Assembly (NCBI GenBank): GCA_034411995.1
Contig: DAOUME010000020.1
Location: 132,189-196,188, forward strand
Source: JAUVXJ01 sp034411995
Lineage (GTDB): Bacteria > Chloroflexota > Anaerolineae > UBA7937 > B3-Chlor
Reading direction: 5' to 3'
Length of the DNA stretch: 64,000 nucleotides
Within the stretch, counting starts at the first letter, position 1. Each line of letters starts with the position of its first letter. The notes under the pieces were generated by a model. That model did not search any database. It had not been told where the DNA came from and was given only the letters and a program-made list of their open reading frames with translations. The translations under genes were made by a program, and so were the position numbers. Below, piece after piece: positions 28,097 through 35,200 of this stretch.

Positions 28097-28154
28097 AAAA
28101 AAGACAGCTGCCCCCATCGGGAGTCCCGTTCTCCCGACGAGAAGTCAAGCTGTC
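28097..28154 (-). terminator. Intrinsic terminator with nested stem, upstream of the lipoprotein gene
   Basis: On the minus strand an outer 7-bp stem GACAGCT/AGCTGTC (28154-28148 with 28109-28103) encloses a perfect 7-bp hairpin TCGGGAG/CTCCCGA (28137-28131 with 28123-28117). Six T follow at once (28102-28097). This is a strong rho-independent terminator. It lies between the CAP gene and the lipoprotein start at 28020, so it may end the upstream unit or attenuate the downstream genes. Confidence 0.75.
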
Positions 28155-28161
28155 ATATTCA

Positions 28162-28193
28162 GGGGCCAGAGCCCCACCCCGCCCAGAGCGGGG
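28162..28193 (-). other. Two stable hairpins between the RNA junction and the terminator
   Basis: GGGGC/GCCCC (28162-28166 with 28171-28175, 4-base loop) and CCCCGC/GCGGGG (28177-28182 with 28188-28193, 5-base loop). Together with the junction at 28249-28302 and the terminator at 28097-28154 they suggest a structured leader RNA on the minus strand. Confidence 0.45.
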
Positions 28194-28248
28194 GATGTCG
28201 TGACTGACCTATTCGCCTACCACGTGCGCACGGAGCGGCCGCAACGTG

Positions 28249-28302
28249 GGCGTTGCTCCCCTTGGGAAGCGAAGCTACCGCGCTCTCCGACGCGGTAACG
28301 CC
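28249..28302 (-). ncRNA. Candidate three-way-junction RNA element
   Basis: In 54 bases three perfect or near-perfect 6-bp stems nest as a three-way junction. P1 pairs 28249-28254 with 28297-28302 (GGCGTT/AACGCC), P2 pairs 28277-28282 with 28291-28296 (ACCGCG/CGCGGT), and P3 pairs 28255-28260 with 28265-28270 (GCTCCC/GGAAGC, one G-U pair). The strand is inferred from the downstream terminator on the minus strand. I do not recognise a known riboswitch class. The junctions are very tight, which argues for selection rather than chance in high-GC DNA. Confidence 0.45.
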
Positions 28303-28407
28303 AGAGCTAGTCTATCAGGAATGCCCATCGGTTGTCAATGGTACCAACGTACCGCCGAAGGGACACCAGGCCACACCTGTTATGCGTCAGCGCCCGCCCA
28401 GCATCTA
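28303..28407 (-). other. Spacer after the CAP gene; nothing seen
   Basis: About 105 bases between the CAP gene stop and the structured RNA. No gene or terminator was recognised. A promoter for the leader RNA may lie here but no -10/-35 pair is clear. Confidence 0.3.
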
Positions 28408-28962
28408 CTACTGAGTCCCAAAGATCTGGACCACGTACATACCGCCGAACGGCACAAAGACAGCGCCGACGCCAGTACTCACGTATCGCCCATCGGTCAT
28501 GTTCTGGTAGTGTGCCTGACTGCTGCACCACATGCGTATCGCGGCCTTGGCGGTGAAAGAGCTCCTCACCAGGCCAATGTTCTCGCCAACCTGCCCCTGG
28601 TAGCCTCGCTCCTCAGCCTTGATCGCCGCCAAACGCTCCCCGTCTGGCCCGCGATGGTCGAAGTTGGCGCTTATCTCGTGCGCCCGTTGCTGAGCCACCT
28701 CCATCAGAGTGGAATCGGTCCGCAAAGGAGAAAGGCCGACCTTCGCGCGCTCCTCGTTGGCGCTACGAATGATCTCCTGCCGAATGGCCTCTGTGTCGAA
28801 GGGAGTCGCGGTCTGAACTCCCTGTGTTGCGACGTCCTCAGTCTCCGCCACAGACGAGACTTGGCCGAGCTGTTCTGTGTGGGCAGAGGCTATGCAGCCG
28901 CCAATGACCGCCGCCATCAGCAGAGATGTCGATAGCGTCCTTACACGCTGCGCTAGAGCCAT
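28408..28962 (-). CDS. Secreted CAP-domain (SCP-like) lipoprotein
   Basis: 184 residues. The signal sequence ends in a lipobox-like VIGGC (residues 19-23). A CAP/SCP domain spans about 60-184: ANEERAKVGLSPLRTD, HEISANFDHRGPDGERL, QGQVGENIG and the C-terminal GVGAVFVPFGGMYVVQIFG. This is the bacterial YkwD-type layout. The glutamate and histidine of the cavity are present. CAP proteins are exported and have varied or unknown roles in the envelope. It is located among exported proteins of the Tad/HerA locus and ends 105 bases upstream of the structured RNA. Confidence 0.82.
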   Translation of the reverse strand: MALAQRVRTLSTSLLMAAVIGGCIASAHTEQLGQVSSVAETEDVATQGVQTATPFDTEAIRQEIIRSANEERAKVGLSPLRTDSTLMEVAQQRAHEISANFDHRGPDGERLAAIKAEERGYQGQVGENIGLVRSSFTAKAAIRMWCSSQAHYQNMTDGRYVSTGVGAVFVPFGGMYVVQIFGTQ

Positions 28963-29019
28963 GGTCTTTCTCTGATTTGACCCACGGTTAAGTCGGATTC
29001 CCCTGATCCCCCCAACTCC

Positions 29020-29871
29020 TCACCTCACCCAGACCGGGTCCCAGTTCGCCCCCTCGAAGGTCAGCTGTGTCAGACCTGTTCCGTCTCTCTGCATCACATA
29101 CACCTGGCTGGTGCCGGTCCGATTGGACCAGAACACGATCCTACTGCCATCGGGCGACCAGGAGGGGAACTTGTTCCACTCCCAATCGGTGAAGGTGAGT
29201 TGCTGACGGTTATCGCCGTGTTTGTCGATGATCCAGATCTCGTCGTTCTGTCCCCCCTCACCCTCCTGCGAGACGAAGGCGATCCAGTGCCCATCACTGG
29301 AGATGGCCGGATCGTAGCTGGGAAGGGTGTCAAAGGTCAACTGCCAGGAGTTCCCGGAGCTTGTCTCTTGCACGTAGATGTCGGCGCTAGCTCCAACGAA
29401 AGCCAAGTACTGCCCATCGCGAGAGAAAGCCCTGGCCTCTCGCGCCTCAAAGTAGGTGTCTCTCATCTCCCATGGGATCTTCACTTGATTCGCACCATCC
29501 GGATCCATGCACCAGTATTCCACCAGGCGATCCCTCCTGGTCTTGAACAGGATCTTCCGCTGCAGATCCAAAGGTGTGGGGCTGGGGGAAGGGCTCCACG
29601 TCGTCGACCAAGCGGCGGTGGCCGTTGCCATCTCTCCTCCCGTCATGGTGGGAGATGGACTGGGCGTGGTCTGCCACCATCCCGCAGTGGGAAAAGGAGT
29701 GGCCGCCGGGTTGACGGGATGCACAGTGACACCAGCCACTACAGGCTCGTCGTGCAGGGAATCCCACACCCACACTCCTGTCGCTCCCAAGCCAAACAGA
29801 ATCAGGAGCGCACTCACTGCGCCCACAGCTACTGAGCTGCCTCTCCCCATGATCAACTGACCGACACCCAA
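29020..29871 (-). CDS. Membrane-anchored TolB-like beta-propeller protein
   Basis: 283 residues. The start is probably TTG 29871, because AGGAGG lies 4-5 bases upstream; ATG 29850 has no ribosome site. A signal anchor at about 15-35 is followed by a Pro/Thr/Ser-rich linker (about 50-95). PD40-type repeats then recur: FSRDGQYLAFVG, ISSDGHWIAFVS and WSPDGSRIVFWSN, ending in a partial blade (WDPVW). With only three to four visible blades the propeller would be incomplete, so it may be closed by the linker or pair with another copy. Probably extracytoplasmic. Confidence 0.75.
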   Translation of the reverse strand: MGVGQLIMGRGSSVAVGAVSALLILFGLGATGVWVWDSLHDEPVVAGVTVHPVNPAATPFPTAGWWQTTPSPSPTMTGGEMATATAAWSTTWSPSPSPTPLDLQRKILFKTRRDRLVEYWCMDPDGANQVKIPWEMRDTYFEAREARAFSRDGQYLAFVGASADIYVQETSSGNSWQLTFDTLPSYDPAISSDGHWIAFVSQEGEGGQNDEIWIIDKHGDNRQQLTFTDWEWNKFPSWSPDGSRIVFWSNRTGTSQVYVMQRDGTGLTQLTFEGANWDPVWVR

Positions 29872-30494
29872 AGATCCTCCTCGATGGCCACTTCCCTATC
29901 TCGTTCCCCGGTCCGAGGTTGAGCACCCTCCTGCACCTCGTGGACAAGGAGGCAACTACACTCTTCCTGCCTCCCCGCACTCTCAGCATCGGAGGGAGCG
30001 GGAGCGATGAGTCTCGCCGGTCCGAGAGCCCCCTCTCGCGAAGGGGTAGCAGCGGGAGAGAAAGGGACGCCTTCGGCAAGTCTTTCTCACGTCTTGGGGG
30101 TGGGCTACTACCACACCCCCACTGGTACCAACCCCGCTAGTCTGGTATGGAGTAAACACCGCTGGTCGTAACCCCTTCTGGTGCTAACCCATCCCGAGTT
30201 GCTGGACACACCTGCAGGTGCCCATGACCTCCAGCACTTCCCAGTCTGTCTCTCCTCCACTCGGCACCAGCGCGTCTGCGGCATCCGATGCCATCAAGCA
30301 CACCCTCAACTCTGCTCACACCCTCCCATTGAGCGAGAGGCAGGGGCCGTCTCGCTTCCCTCGGCTCCTCCTGCCAGGGCTTCCTGCCTCTCCTATCCAT
30401 GACGGCCACTCCCAGAGCACTCCAGGGGCTGGATCGAGACCAGTCCCTCCCCTGCCCTGTACGCCGCCGGGCATCGCCGTTTCTGGCCCTCGAC
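29872..30494 (-). other. 623-base spacer with short direct repeats
   Basis: No gene is supported. Around 30095-30190 short related units occur in close succession on the minus strand: GGGTTAGCACCAG, GGGGTTACGACCAG and GGGGTTGGTACCAG. Their even spelling suggests protein-binding sites upstream of the TolB-like gene, but no promoter was located. Confidence 0.35.
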
Positions 30495-31865
30495 CTAGAA
30501 CCTGCGCTCATAGGTCCACAACCCCTTGCCCTGCACCAGCACCTCGTGTGCCGAGCTGACGTGAACCTGCGTGTCCTTGGAGGTCTCCCTCCATTCCCCT
30601 CTCCACTGGCTCAGCTCGCTGATGATGGCGTTCTTGGCCTCCTTGTTGGGAGTCACAACGTAGAGGTCCTTGTTGCCGCTGAGGAGCTCCGTAGCCTGGG
30701 CCAGGCCGTTCCACTTCCGGGCCCGGTGGTCCCTGTCCTTCCGGGTGTAGCGCTCACACTCCACGATGATCGCGCGACCGTCCGCGGTGGCCACGATGTC
30801 TGGGTCCACCAGGTGGCCGTCGACCTGTATGGGATCGGGAAACAAGTCTACATCGTACCCCGCATCCCTCAGTATGTCCCCGGCCACCAGATTGAGGAAG
30901 GCGTGCTCCGTGGACTTGTGCCTGCTCCTCAGCCTGGCGCCCTCCTGTTCCACCGGCTCCGTGCCCAAGACCTCCCGGCACACGTGGGCGCCCTTTCTGC
31001 TCAGCCAGACCAGCGTGGGCGGCGGGCCGGACCCGATCTCGCTCTTGGGCCTGACCTGCTCGATCAGTCCCCCCTCCTCCAGCCGGCTGAACAACCTGGC
31101 CATGGTCCCCCCAAGCGGGACGCCGTGCTCCCTTTTCAACTTGGCCTCGATCTCGGGCCTGCGACATCTGCCGTCCAGGGCCAGCGCGCTCAGTAGCTGC
31201 AGTTCGTGCTCGCCGAGTTCGTGGTCAAGAGTAGCCCCTTCCCGGGGTAGTCCCTGACCGCCTGTCTCCATCACGCCTTTTCCCGCCGACGCTGCTCTCC
31301 CGGCTTTGACAAACAGCTCCTGGATGCGCTCGTGCGCCGCCGCCAGATCCTGTCCCAGCTTCGCCTCTCTGCCCCTCGCAGCCTCGAGCCTGGCTTCGAG
31401 TTGGGCCTTCCGCGTCACACCTTCCTGCGATGCCCCTATGGCCCGGTCTCTCTCCTCCCGGCACTCCGCCAGCTGTGCCTCCATGGCCTGTAGCTCAGAC
31501 AAAGAAGTCCCTGCCGAATCCCTCGTCGCCTCCTCCAGATGTCCCTTCAGCTCCCTGTTCTCGGCGATCAGGCGCTGCCTCATAGCGGAGATCGTGGTCA
31601 GTACGAAGTTGCCGTACTCGTGGACCCCCCAACCATCCAGTCCCCTAGGATCCCGGCGCTTGATCTCGGTCAACTCCGCGGCGGCGAAGGTCCTGGCCAG
31701 GACCCTCACCACCTCCAGCGCGTCTCCAGAGACCTCCCGGGCCTCGTCGCGTTCGCGCACCACCTCGTCGAAGTTGGCCTTCAGCTGCCTCAAGGACAAC
31801 CTGAGATCCCGCACCTGCCAGCCATCCGCCTCCATCAGGGTCACAGGAGCAGGCTCAGATCCCAT
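30495..31865 (-). CDS. Coiled-coil, winged-helix and nuclease-like protein (replication-relaxation type)
   Basis: 456 residues. Residues about 15-190 are a long coiled coil rich in Glu, Arg and Ala. A winged helix follows (about 213-275: HELQLLSALALDGRCRRPEI and MARLFSRLEEGGLIEQ). The C-terminal domain (about 330-440) has a PD-(D/E)XK-like arrangement: DPDIVATADGRAIIVECER, with the aspartate near 352 and the ExE near 369. The combination of winged helix and this ExE domain resembles Replic_Relax proteins of mobile elements. The lysine of the nuclease motif is replaced by E, so DNA binding rather than cleavage may be its role. The start overlaps the preceding gene by 11 bases. Confidence 0.65.
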   Translation of the reverse strand: MGSEPAPVTLMEADGWQVRDLRLSLRQLKANFDEVVRERDEAREVSGDALEVVRVLARTFAAAELTEIKRRDPRGLDGWGVHEYGNFVLTTISAMRQRLIAENRELKGHLEEATRDSAGTSLSELQAMEAQLAECREERDRAIGASQEGVTRKAQLEARLEAARGREAKLGQDLAAAHERIQELFVKAGRAASAGKGVMETGGQGLPREGATLDHELGEHELQLLSALALDGRCRRPEIEAKLKREHGVPLGGTMARLFSRLEEGGLIEQVRPKSEIGSGPPPTLVWLSRKGAHVCREVLGTEPVEQEGARLRSRHKSTEHAFLNLVAGDILRDAGYDVDLFPDPIQVDGHLVDPDIVATADGRAIIVECERYTRKDRDHRARKWNGLAQATELLSGNKDLYVVTPNKEAKNAIISELSQWRGEWRETSKDTQVHVSSAHEVLVQGKGLWTYERRF

Positions 31866-32379
31866 CCAACGCCTCCCGCAAGCTGTTCAGGCTTTCGTCA
31901 CACGATGCTAGCTGCTCGTCCAAGGAGGCTCGATTCTCCTCCGTGGGAGCGCCTGTGTAGTCGAGGGCCAGCTGAGCCATCAGCAGGTGGTCCTCCAGCG
32001 CCTCCAGGGCCAGGTTGTGGAAGGCGAGCATGGACCCCGGTATCCTGGCCCTCTCCACGTCCTGCCGCAGTCTCTCCAACCGCAGCGCCACGGTGCGCGC
32101 GCTCTCCGACTGCGCGTACAGGCTCACCGCATGGCCGTCGCCAACGTTCTCACCCACCAGACTGCTCGCAGTCGCCCGAGTGCTCTCCATCTCCCGCACC
32201 CACGATTCCGCGGCCCTGAGATACTCCTTCAAGGCCAGGTTCTCCCTGGTGAGCAGCAACGGCTCCTCCCCCGCGAAGGGGGTGGAGACCATACCCAGCA
32301 CGAAGGCGGCCACCAGGAACAGGGCCATCCCCGCGGTGAGGAGAGCAGTCCTGCTCACGACGAGGTCATCTCTACCCAT
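31855..32379 (-). CDS. Membrane-anchored helical protein, function unknown
   Basis: 174 residues. An N-terminal membrane helix (about 10-32: ALLTAGMALFLVAAFVLGM) is followed by an all-helical domain with heptad character (about 45-170). It overlaps the ssb stop by 8 bases and the downstream coiled-coil gene by 11, so three genes form one unit. The helical periplasmic or extracellular domain could oligomerise. No family recognised. Confidence 0.68.
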   Translation of the reverse strand: MGRDDLVVSRTALLTAGMALFLVAAFVLGMVSTPFAGEEPLLLTRENLALKEYLRAAESWVREMESTRATASSLVGENVGDGHAVSLYAQSESARTVALRLERLRQDVERARIPGSMLAFHNLALEALEDHLLMAQLALDYTGAPTEENRASLDEQLASCDESLNSLREALDGI

Positions 32380-32821
32380 CGTCGTCGTCCTCGGTCCCTC
32401 CCGGATTGGCGGCCAGGGCCTCCATCTCCTCAGGAATCACCGACTTGATCCTCTGGCTGATCTCCTCCTCCGCCTCCTGCGCAGCGGACCAGTCGATGCC
32501 GCTGACGAAGGCTATCTCCTGGGCCACCATCTCCATGGCCACCCGCTTCCTCCCATCCTGCTGGTAGTTGCGGGTTTGCCAATACCCCTTAGTTGCCACC
32601 ACCGATCCCTTGTGCAGAAAGGGGTAGGCCTGGGATGCCGTTTCGCCGTAGGCCACTACCACGGGGAAGTCGGCGTTGGCCTCACCTCTCTTCGGCGGTT
32701 GCCCCGGCGTGCGGTCCACGGCCAGCGTGAACTTCAGGATGGGCTTGCCCCTCCTGGAAGTGGTCAGCATCGGATCGGCGCACAGGCTGCCCATCAGCGC
32801 CACGATGTTCAAGGACGGCAT
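32372..32821 (-). CDS. ssb: Single-stranded DNA-binding protein
   Basis: 149 residues. The OB-fold starts LNIVALMGSLCADPMLTTS and continues with ILKFTLAVDRTP, DFPVVVAYGETASQAYPFL and GSVVATKGYWQTRNYQQDG; these are the usual SSB blocks. The C-terminus is acidic (GGTEDDDDG) but ends without the terminal PF dipeptide of many bacterial SSBs, so partner binding may differ. GAAGGTG lies upstream of ATG 32821. As an extra ssb beside mobile-element genes it is probably the element's own SSB for replication or transfer. Confidence 0.85.
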   Translation of the reverse strand: MPSLNIVALMGSLCADPMLTTSRRGKPILKFTLAVDRTPGQPPKRGEANADFPVVVAYGETASQAYPFLHKGSVVATKGYWQTRNYQQDGRKRVAMEMVAQEIAFVSGIDWSAAQEAEEEISQRIKSVIPEEMEALAANPGGTEDDDDG

Positions 32822-32912
32822 CGTCGATCACCTTCGCCAGGCCGGCACAACTTTGACGCCAAATCGGAGGGAGGCTATTGAGCCGCGCCTCTCGTTTGGC
32901 CCTCCGAGTCGA
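32822..32912 (-). other. Short spacer
   Basis: About 90 bases between the prepilin peptidase stop and ssb. No gene or hairpin seen. Confidence 0.3.
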
Positions 32913-33380
32913 TCACCTCGTCAACTCCGTCAGTATAATCACCACTGCGGACAAGAACAGGTAGGGCACGAAAGGAAAGGTCGTGCTTCTGGTGATGGGC
33001 TTTCGCCCCAGGAGGGCCAGGATCACCGTGACCGCTACGGCCAGCATCCCTGCCAGGGACGCCATCCACAACGCCAGGTGGCCCCACACCAGCCCCAGCA
33101 GCGTCACCAGCTTGGCGTCCCCCATGCCCCCTCCCTGGAGCGCCATCAGGCAGAATGCCAAACCCAGGAGGAAGGCACATCCCAGGTGCTCGGCCACGAG
33201 CCAGCGATCTCCGCTCATCAGGAGCAGACCCAGCACGGCCGCCAGCGACGGCATCACCACGACGTTGGGGACTCTCTGCTCCCCGCGATCTATCCAGGCC
33301 AGGACCGCCAACAGGGGAAGGGACAGAAGTTGCATAAGGGCCATCATCCCTCGCCCCACCGTCGCGGTTCCCGGGTCCAC
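32913..33380 (-). CDS. tadV: Minimal A24 prepilin peptidase (TadV/CpaA-like)
   Basis: 155 residues from GTG 33380; ATG 33347 (first of a pair, with GGGGCGAGGG upstream) is an equally good start and gives 144 residues. The catalytic aspartates are in LAWIDRGEQRVPN and QGGGMGDAKL (GxGD), as in all A24 aspartyl peptidases. Five to six membrane helices. The N-terminal methyltransferase domain of PilD is absent, as in CpaA/TadV. It should cut the Flp pilin and TadE-like prepilins. It lies about 13 kb upstream of cpaB on the same strand. Confidence 0.82.
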   Translation of the reverse strand: MDPGTATVGRGMMALMQLLSLPLLAVLAWIDRGEQRVPNVVVMPSLAAVLGLLLMSGDRWLVAEHLGCAFLLGLAFCLMALQGGGMGDAKLVTLLGLVWGHLALWMASLAGMLAVAVTVILALLGRKPITRSTTFPFVPYLFLSAVVIILTELTR

Positions 33381-33408
33381 GAAGCCCCCTTTTGGCCACT
33401 TGCTCCCA

Positions 33409-33804
33409 TCAAAGATGGGCGATCTCCAGTCCCTCGATCCGCTCCGCCACTCTCTGAGCCACGTACGAGCGATGGCATCGGGACGGATCGCGCTCCAAAC
33501 ACATGATCAGCACGCGCTGGTGGACAGACAAGAGCTCTTCCAGATGGGCCAGACCTTTCTCCTCGTCCACCAGCTGCACCTTCGGGACGTTGCGGGTTCT
33601 GCTCCCCAGTTGGGGCAAATGGCGATAGTTGGCGCCGAAGGTGGCCGCGAGCTCCCTCTTCCCCCACCGGACATCCCGTGACCAGGGTCTCTGCCGCACG
33701 TCCACCACCAGGGCGATGCGGTGCTCGGTCATCAGGTCGAACAGCTCCGCCTGTGTCCTCCCAGAGTGCCCCCAGGTGTACAGCTTCAGGTCATGTCCGT
33801 GCAC
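33409..33804 (-). CDS. DUF488 family protein
   Basis: 131 residues. The family pattern is clear: LYTWGHSGRTQAELFDLM at the start, VVDVRQRPWSRDVRWGKREL, LPQLGSRTRNVP and CLERDPSRCHRSYVAQRV at the end. The conserved Cys and His in CxxRxxxxCHR suggest a metal or nucleotide site. DUF488 proteins have no settled function and are common near mobile elements. The gene is 28 bases upstream of the prepilin peptidase on the same strand. Confidence 0.85.
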   Translation of the reverse strand: MHGHDLKLYTWGHSGRTQAELFDLMTEHRIALVVDVRQRPWSRDVRWGKRELAATFGANYRHLPQLGSRTRNVPKVQLVDEEKGLAHLEELLSVHQRVLIMCLERDPSRCHRSYVAQRVAERIEGLEIAHL

Positions 33805-33945
33805 GGGGCAGTGCCCTCCCAGTCGTTGGCCTTCAGTCGGCCAACCGCCTCAGATCTACTGGTCTCCGCATCCATAGCGGGCCGTCGCTAGGCCCATGAG
33901 CAAAGGACCAGCTCCTGCCCAGACTGACTCTTCCACCTCCCTACC
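33805..33945 (-). other. Spacer between DUF488 and the RHH gene
   Basis: 140 bases. No gene recognised. It would be the 3' untranslated region of the RHH gene or the promoter region of the DUF488 gene; no clear -10/-35 pair was read. Confidence 0.3.
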
Positions 33946-34113
33946 CTATGGCCTCTCCAGCGGCTCGTCCTCCAGTTCGTCGATGAACTCGCGGATGATC
34001 TGGCTCACGGACTTCCTCACCCTCGCTGCATACCTCTTGATCTTCTCCGACTGCCTTTTCTCCACGGTGACGGTGAGGTCCCGGCGGCACTTCAGAATCG
34101 GTGGCCTGGCCAT
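33946..34113 (-). CDS. Ribbon-helix-helix (CopG/Arc-type) regulator
   Basis: 55 residues from ATG 34113. The N-terminal strand region (RRDLTVTVEKRQSEKIK) and helices (YAARVRKSVSQIIREFIDEL) are the pattern of a CopG/Arc dimer: a polar beta strand, then two helices with a hydrophobic repeat. A longer frame adds an unsupported N-terminus. The promoter directly upstream is a perfect consensus and carries two identical 8-bp sites flanking the -10 (separate entries), which suggests autoregulation. Such regulators typically control plasmid copy number, partition or transfer. It is transcribed away from the XRE gene. Confidence 0.78.
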   Translation of the reverse strand: MARPPILKCRRDLTVTVEKRQSEKIKRYAARVRKSVSQIIREFIDELEDEPLERP

Positions 34114-34138
34114 GGGCGCTCCTATGCGCAACACGAGG

Positions 34139-34167
34139 ATGTAAGTCATTATAGCGGGAATGTAAGT
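34139..34167 (-). promoter_or_regulatory. Paired operator half-sites of the RHH regulator
   Basis: Two identical direct repeats, ATGTAAGT, lie at 34139-34146 and 34160-34167, exactly 21 bases apart (two helical turns). They flank the -10 element. RHH dimers bind such repeated short sites cooperatively, so this is the probable autoregulation site. Confidence 0.6.
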
Positions 34168-34176
34168 ATTTGTCAA
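34148..34176 (-). promoter_or_regulatory. Perfect consensus sigma-70 promoter of the RHH gene
   Basis: On the minus strand TTGACA (34176-34171), then 17 bases, then TATAAT (34153-34148). This is a match at all 12 consensus positions with the optimal spacing. Transcription should start near 34141, about 28 bases before ATG 34113. It is unusually strong for this GC-rich DNA. Confidence 0.9.
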
Positions 34177-34417
34177 GTACTCAATCGCCGATTTGCCCGG
34201 GCTCGCCTGTGCCTGCAGGCAACTCCCGTATACCCTCCTCCTGAGAGAACTTGCTTCTTCCACGCCCCGTTTCAGTGCCAGGTCTGCGCTCAGGGGCGTT
34301 GGCCATCGCGGAGCCCTCACCGTGGGATCGCCCTTCGGAGGCGCTACTCTCGACGCCCTGGACAGAGTACTTCTGAGGGATCTCCATGTCCCCGTGGCGC
34401 GCACAATGCTTAGGTCC
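34177..34417. other. Region between the two divergent regulator promoters
   Basis: About 240 bases with no gene of its own. Some sequence (around 34200-34260) could be the leader of either gene. No tRNA or terminator seen. Confidence 0.35.
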
Positions 34418-34436
34418 TGGTAACTCCTGGTTACCA
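34418..34436 (+). promoter_or_regulatory. Operator of the XRE regulator (perfect inverted repeat)
   Basis: TGGTAAC, 5 bases, GTTACCA: a perfect 7-bp inverted repeat. Its right arm overlaps the -35 region of the promoter below, the expected arrangement for autorepression by a dimeric XRE protein. Its left flank also gives a direct repeat (TCCTGGTAAC and TCCTGGTTAC). Confidence 0.6.
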
Positions 34437-34460
34437 TTCTGCGGGCATATGTGGTAGAAT
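34432..34460 (+). promoter_or_regulatory. Extended -10 promoter of the XRE gene
   Basis: An extended -10, TGGTAGAAT (34452-34460; TG then TAGAAT), is preceded 17 bases upstream by TTACCA (34432-34437), a weak -35 that overlaps the operator. Transcription start near 34467, about 24 bases before ATG 34491. Confidence 0.6.
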
Positions 34461-34490
34461 TATGCCAGGACAAAACAAGGGCATAACACC

Positions 34491-34862
34491 ATGGCAAGCA
34501 TTGGAGAAGTAGTTCGGCGACTACGCGAGGAGAAGAAGATTACTCAGCGCGAGCTGGAGGAGCTGACCCAGGGCGCAGTATCCCGCGGATACGTGGCTAA
34601 CCTGGAAAGGGGCAAGATCAGGATGCCCTCCGAGGAGAAGCTGCAAGCTCTCGCGCACGCCCTGGACGTCACCAGGAGATACATCCTCGAGCAGGCGGGC
34701 ATGATCGAGCCCGTGGACATCGCCGACCCCTACGTCGTAGAGCTTGCCGACGTCTTCGCCGAACTCACCGACGAGGAGAAGGAGGAGATCCTTGCCGGGG
34801 CGAGATGGAAGGCGGAAAGAAAAAAAGGTCATCTCGCTGGAAGTGTTCAGGAAGTGGCTTAG
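34491..34862 (+). CDS. XRE-family (helix-turn-helix) transcriptional regulator
   Basis: 123 residues. The N-terminal HTH (about 5-68: VVRRLREEKKITQRELEELT, VSRGYVANLERGKIRMPSEE and ALAHALDVTRRYILEQAG) is typical of Cro/CI-type proteins. The remainder is an acidic helical tail (about 75-107: AELTDEEKEEILAGARWKAE). A run of seven A at 34820-34826 near the end makes the C-terminus uncertain: a shift of +1 gives a different natural-looking tail (VISLEVFRKWLRRTRG) ending at 34878. It is preceded by its own promoter and operator, and lies opposite the RHH regulator. Confidence 0.85.
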   Translation: MASIGEVVRRLREEKKITQRELEELTQGAVSRGYVANLERGKIRMPSEEKLQALAHALDVTRRYILEQAGMIEPVDIADPYVVELADVFAELTDEEKEEILAGARWKAERKKGHLAGSVQEVA

Positions 34863-35066
34863 AAGAACGAGAGGCTGAGTCGCACAACGAGCCCCCTCTC
34901 CCTTGAGTCGTCCACCGCCTGAGTGATCAGCGCTCTGGGCCGAATCGAGACTAGAGCCAGGACAACCTCAGCTGCATCCTTTCGCCATCGGCATGCGCCC
35001 ACCCACCCCGCCGCGATCAGCCAGCGGAAGGAGATGGCCGGGAGGCAACAAAGCCACGAGACTGGT

Positions 35067-35160
35067 TGTATATACAGAGCGCGCCTGGAGGGGTCCGGGT
35101 GCACGGAGCGTGCCAAGGCTGGCGGCCCTCATGGGCTGACGGGGGCGGGCGAGGGCGGGG
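35067..35160 (+). repeat. Dispersed repeat, copy A
   Basis: Contains CGCGCCTGGAGGGGTCCGGG and GTGCACGGAGCGTGCC with the small hairpin GCACG-GAG-CGTGC, then GGCTGGCGGC and CTCATGGGCTGACGGGGG. It lies between the XRE gene and the convergent membrane protein gene. Copies B to E are at 37.8, 41.6, 43.0 and 43.3 kb. Confidence 0.6.
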
Positions 35161-35200
35161 TGACTCCAGACGGGTGATGGTACGTGAGCGCGTCGAGTGT

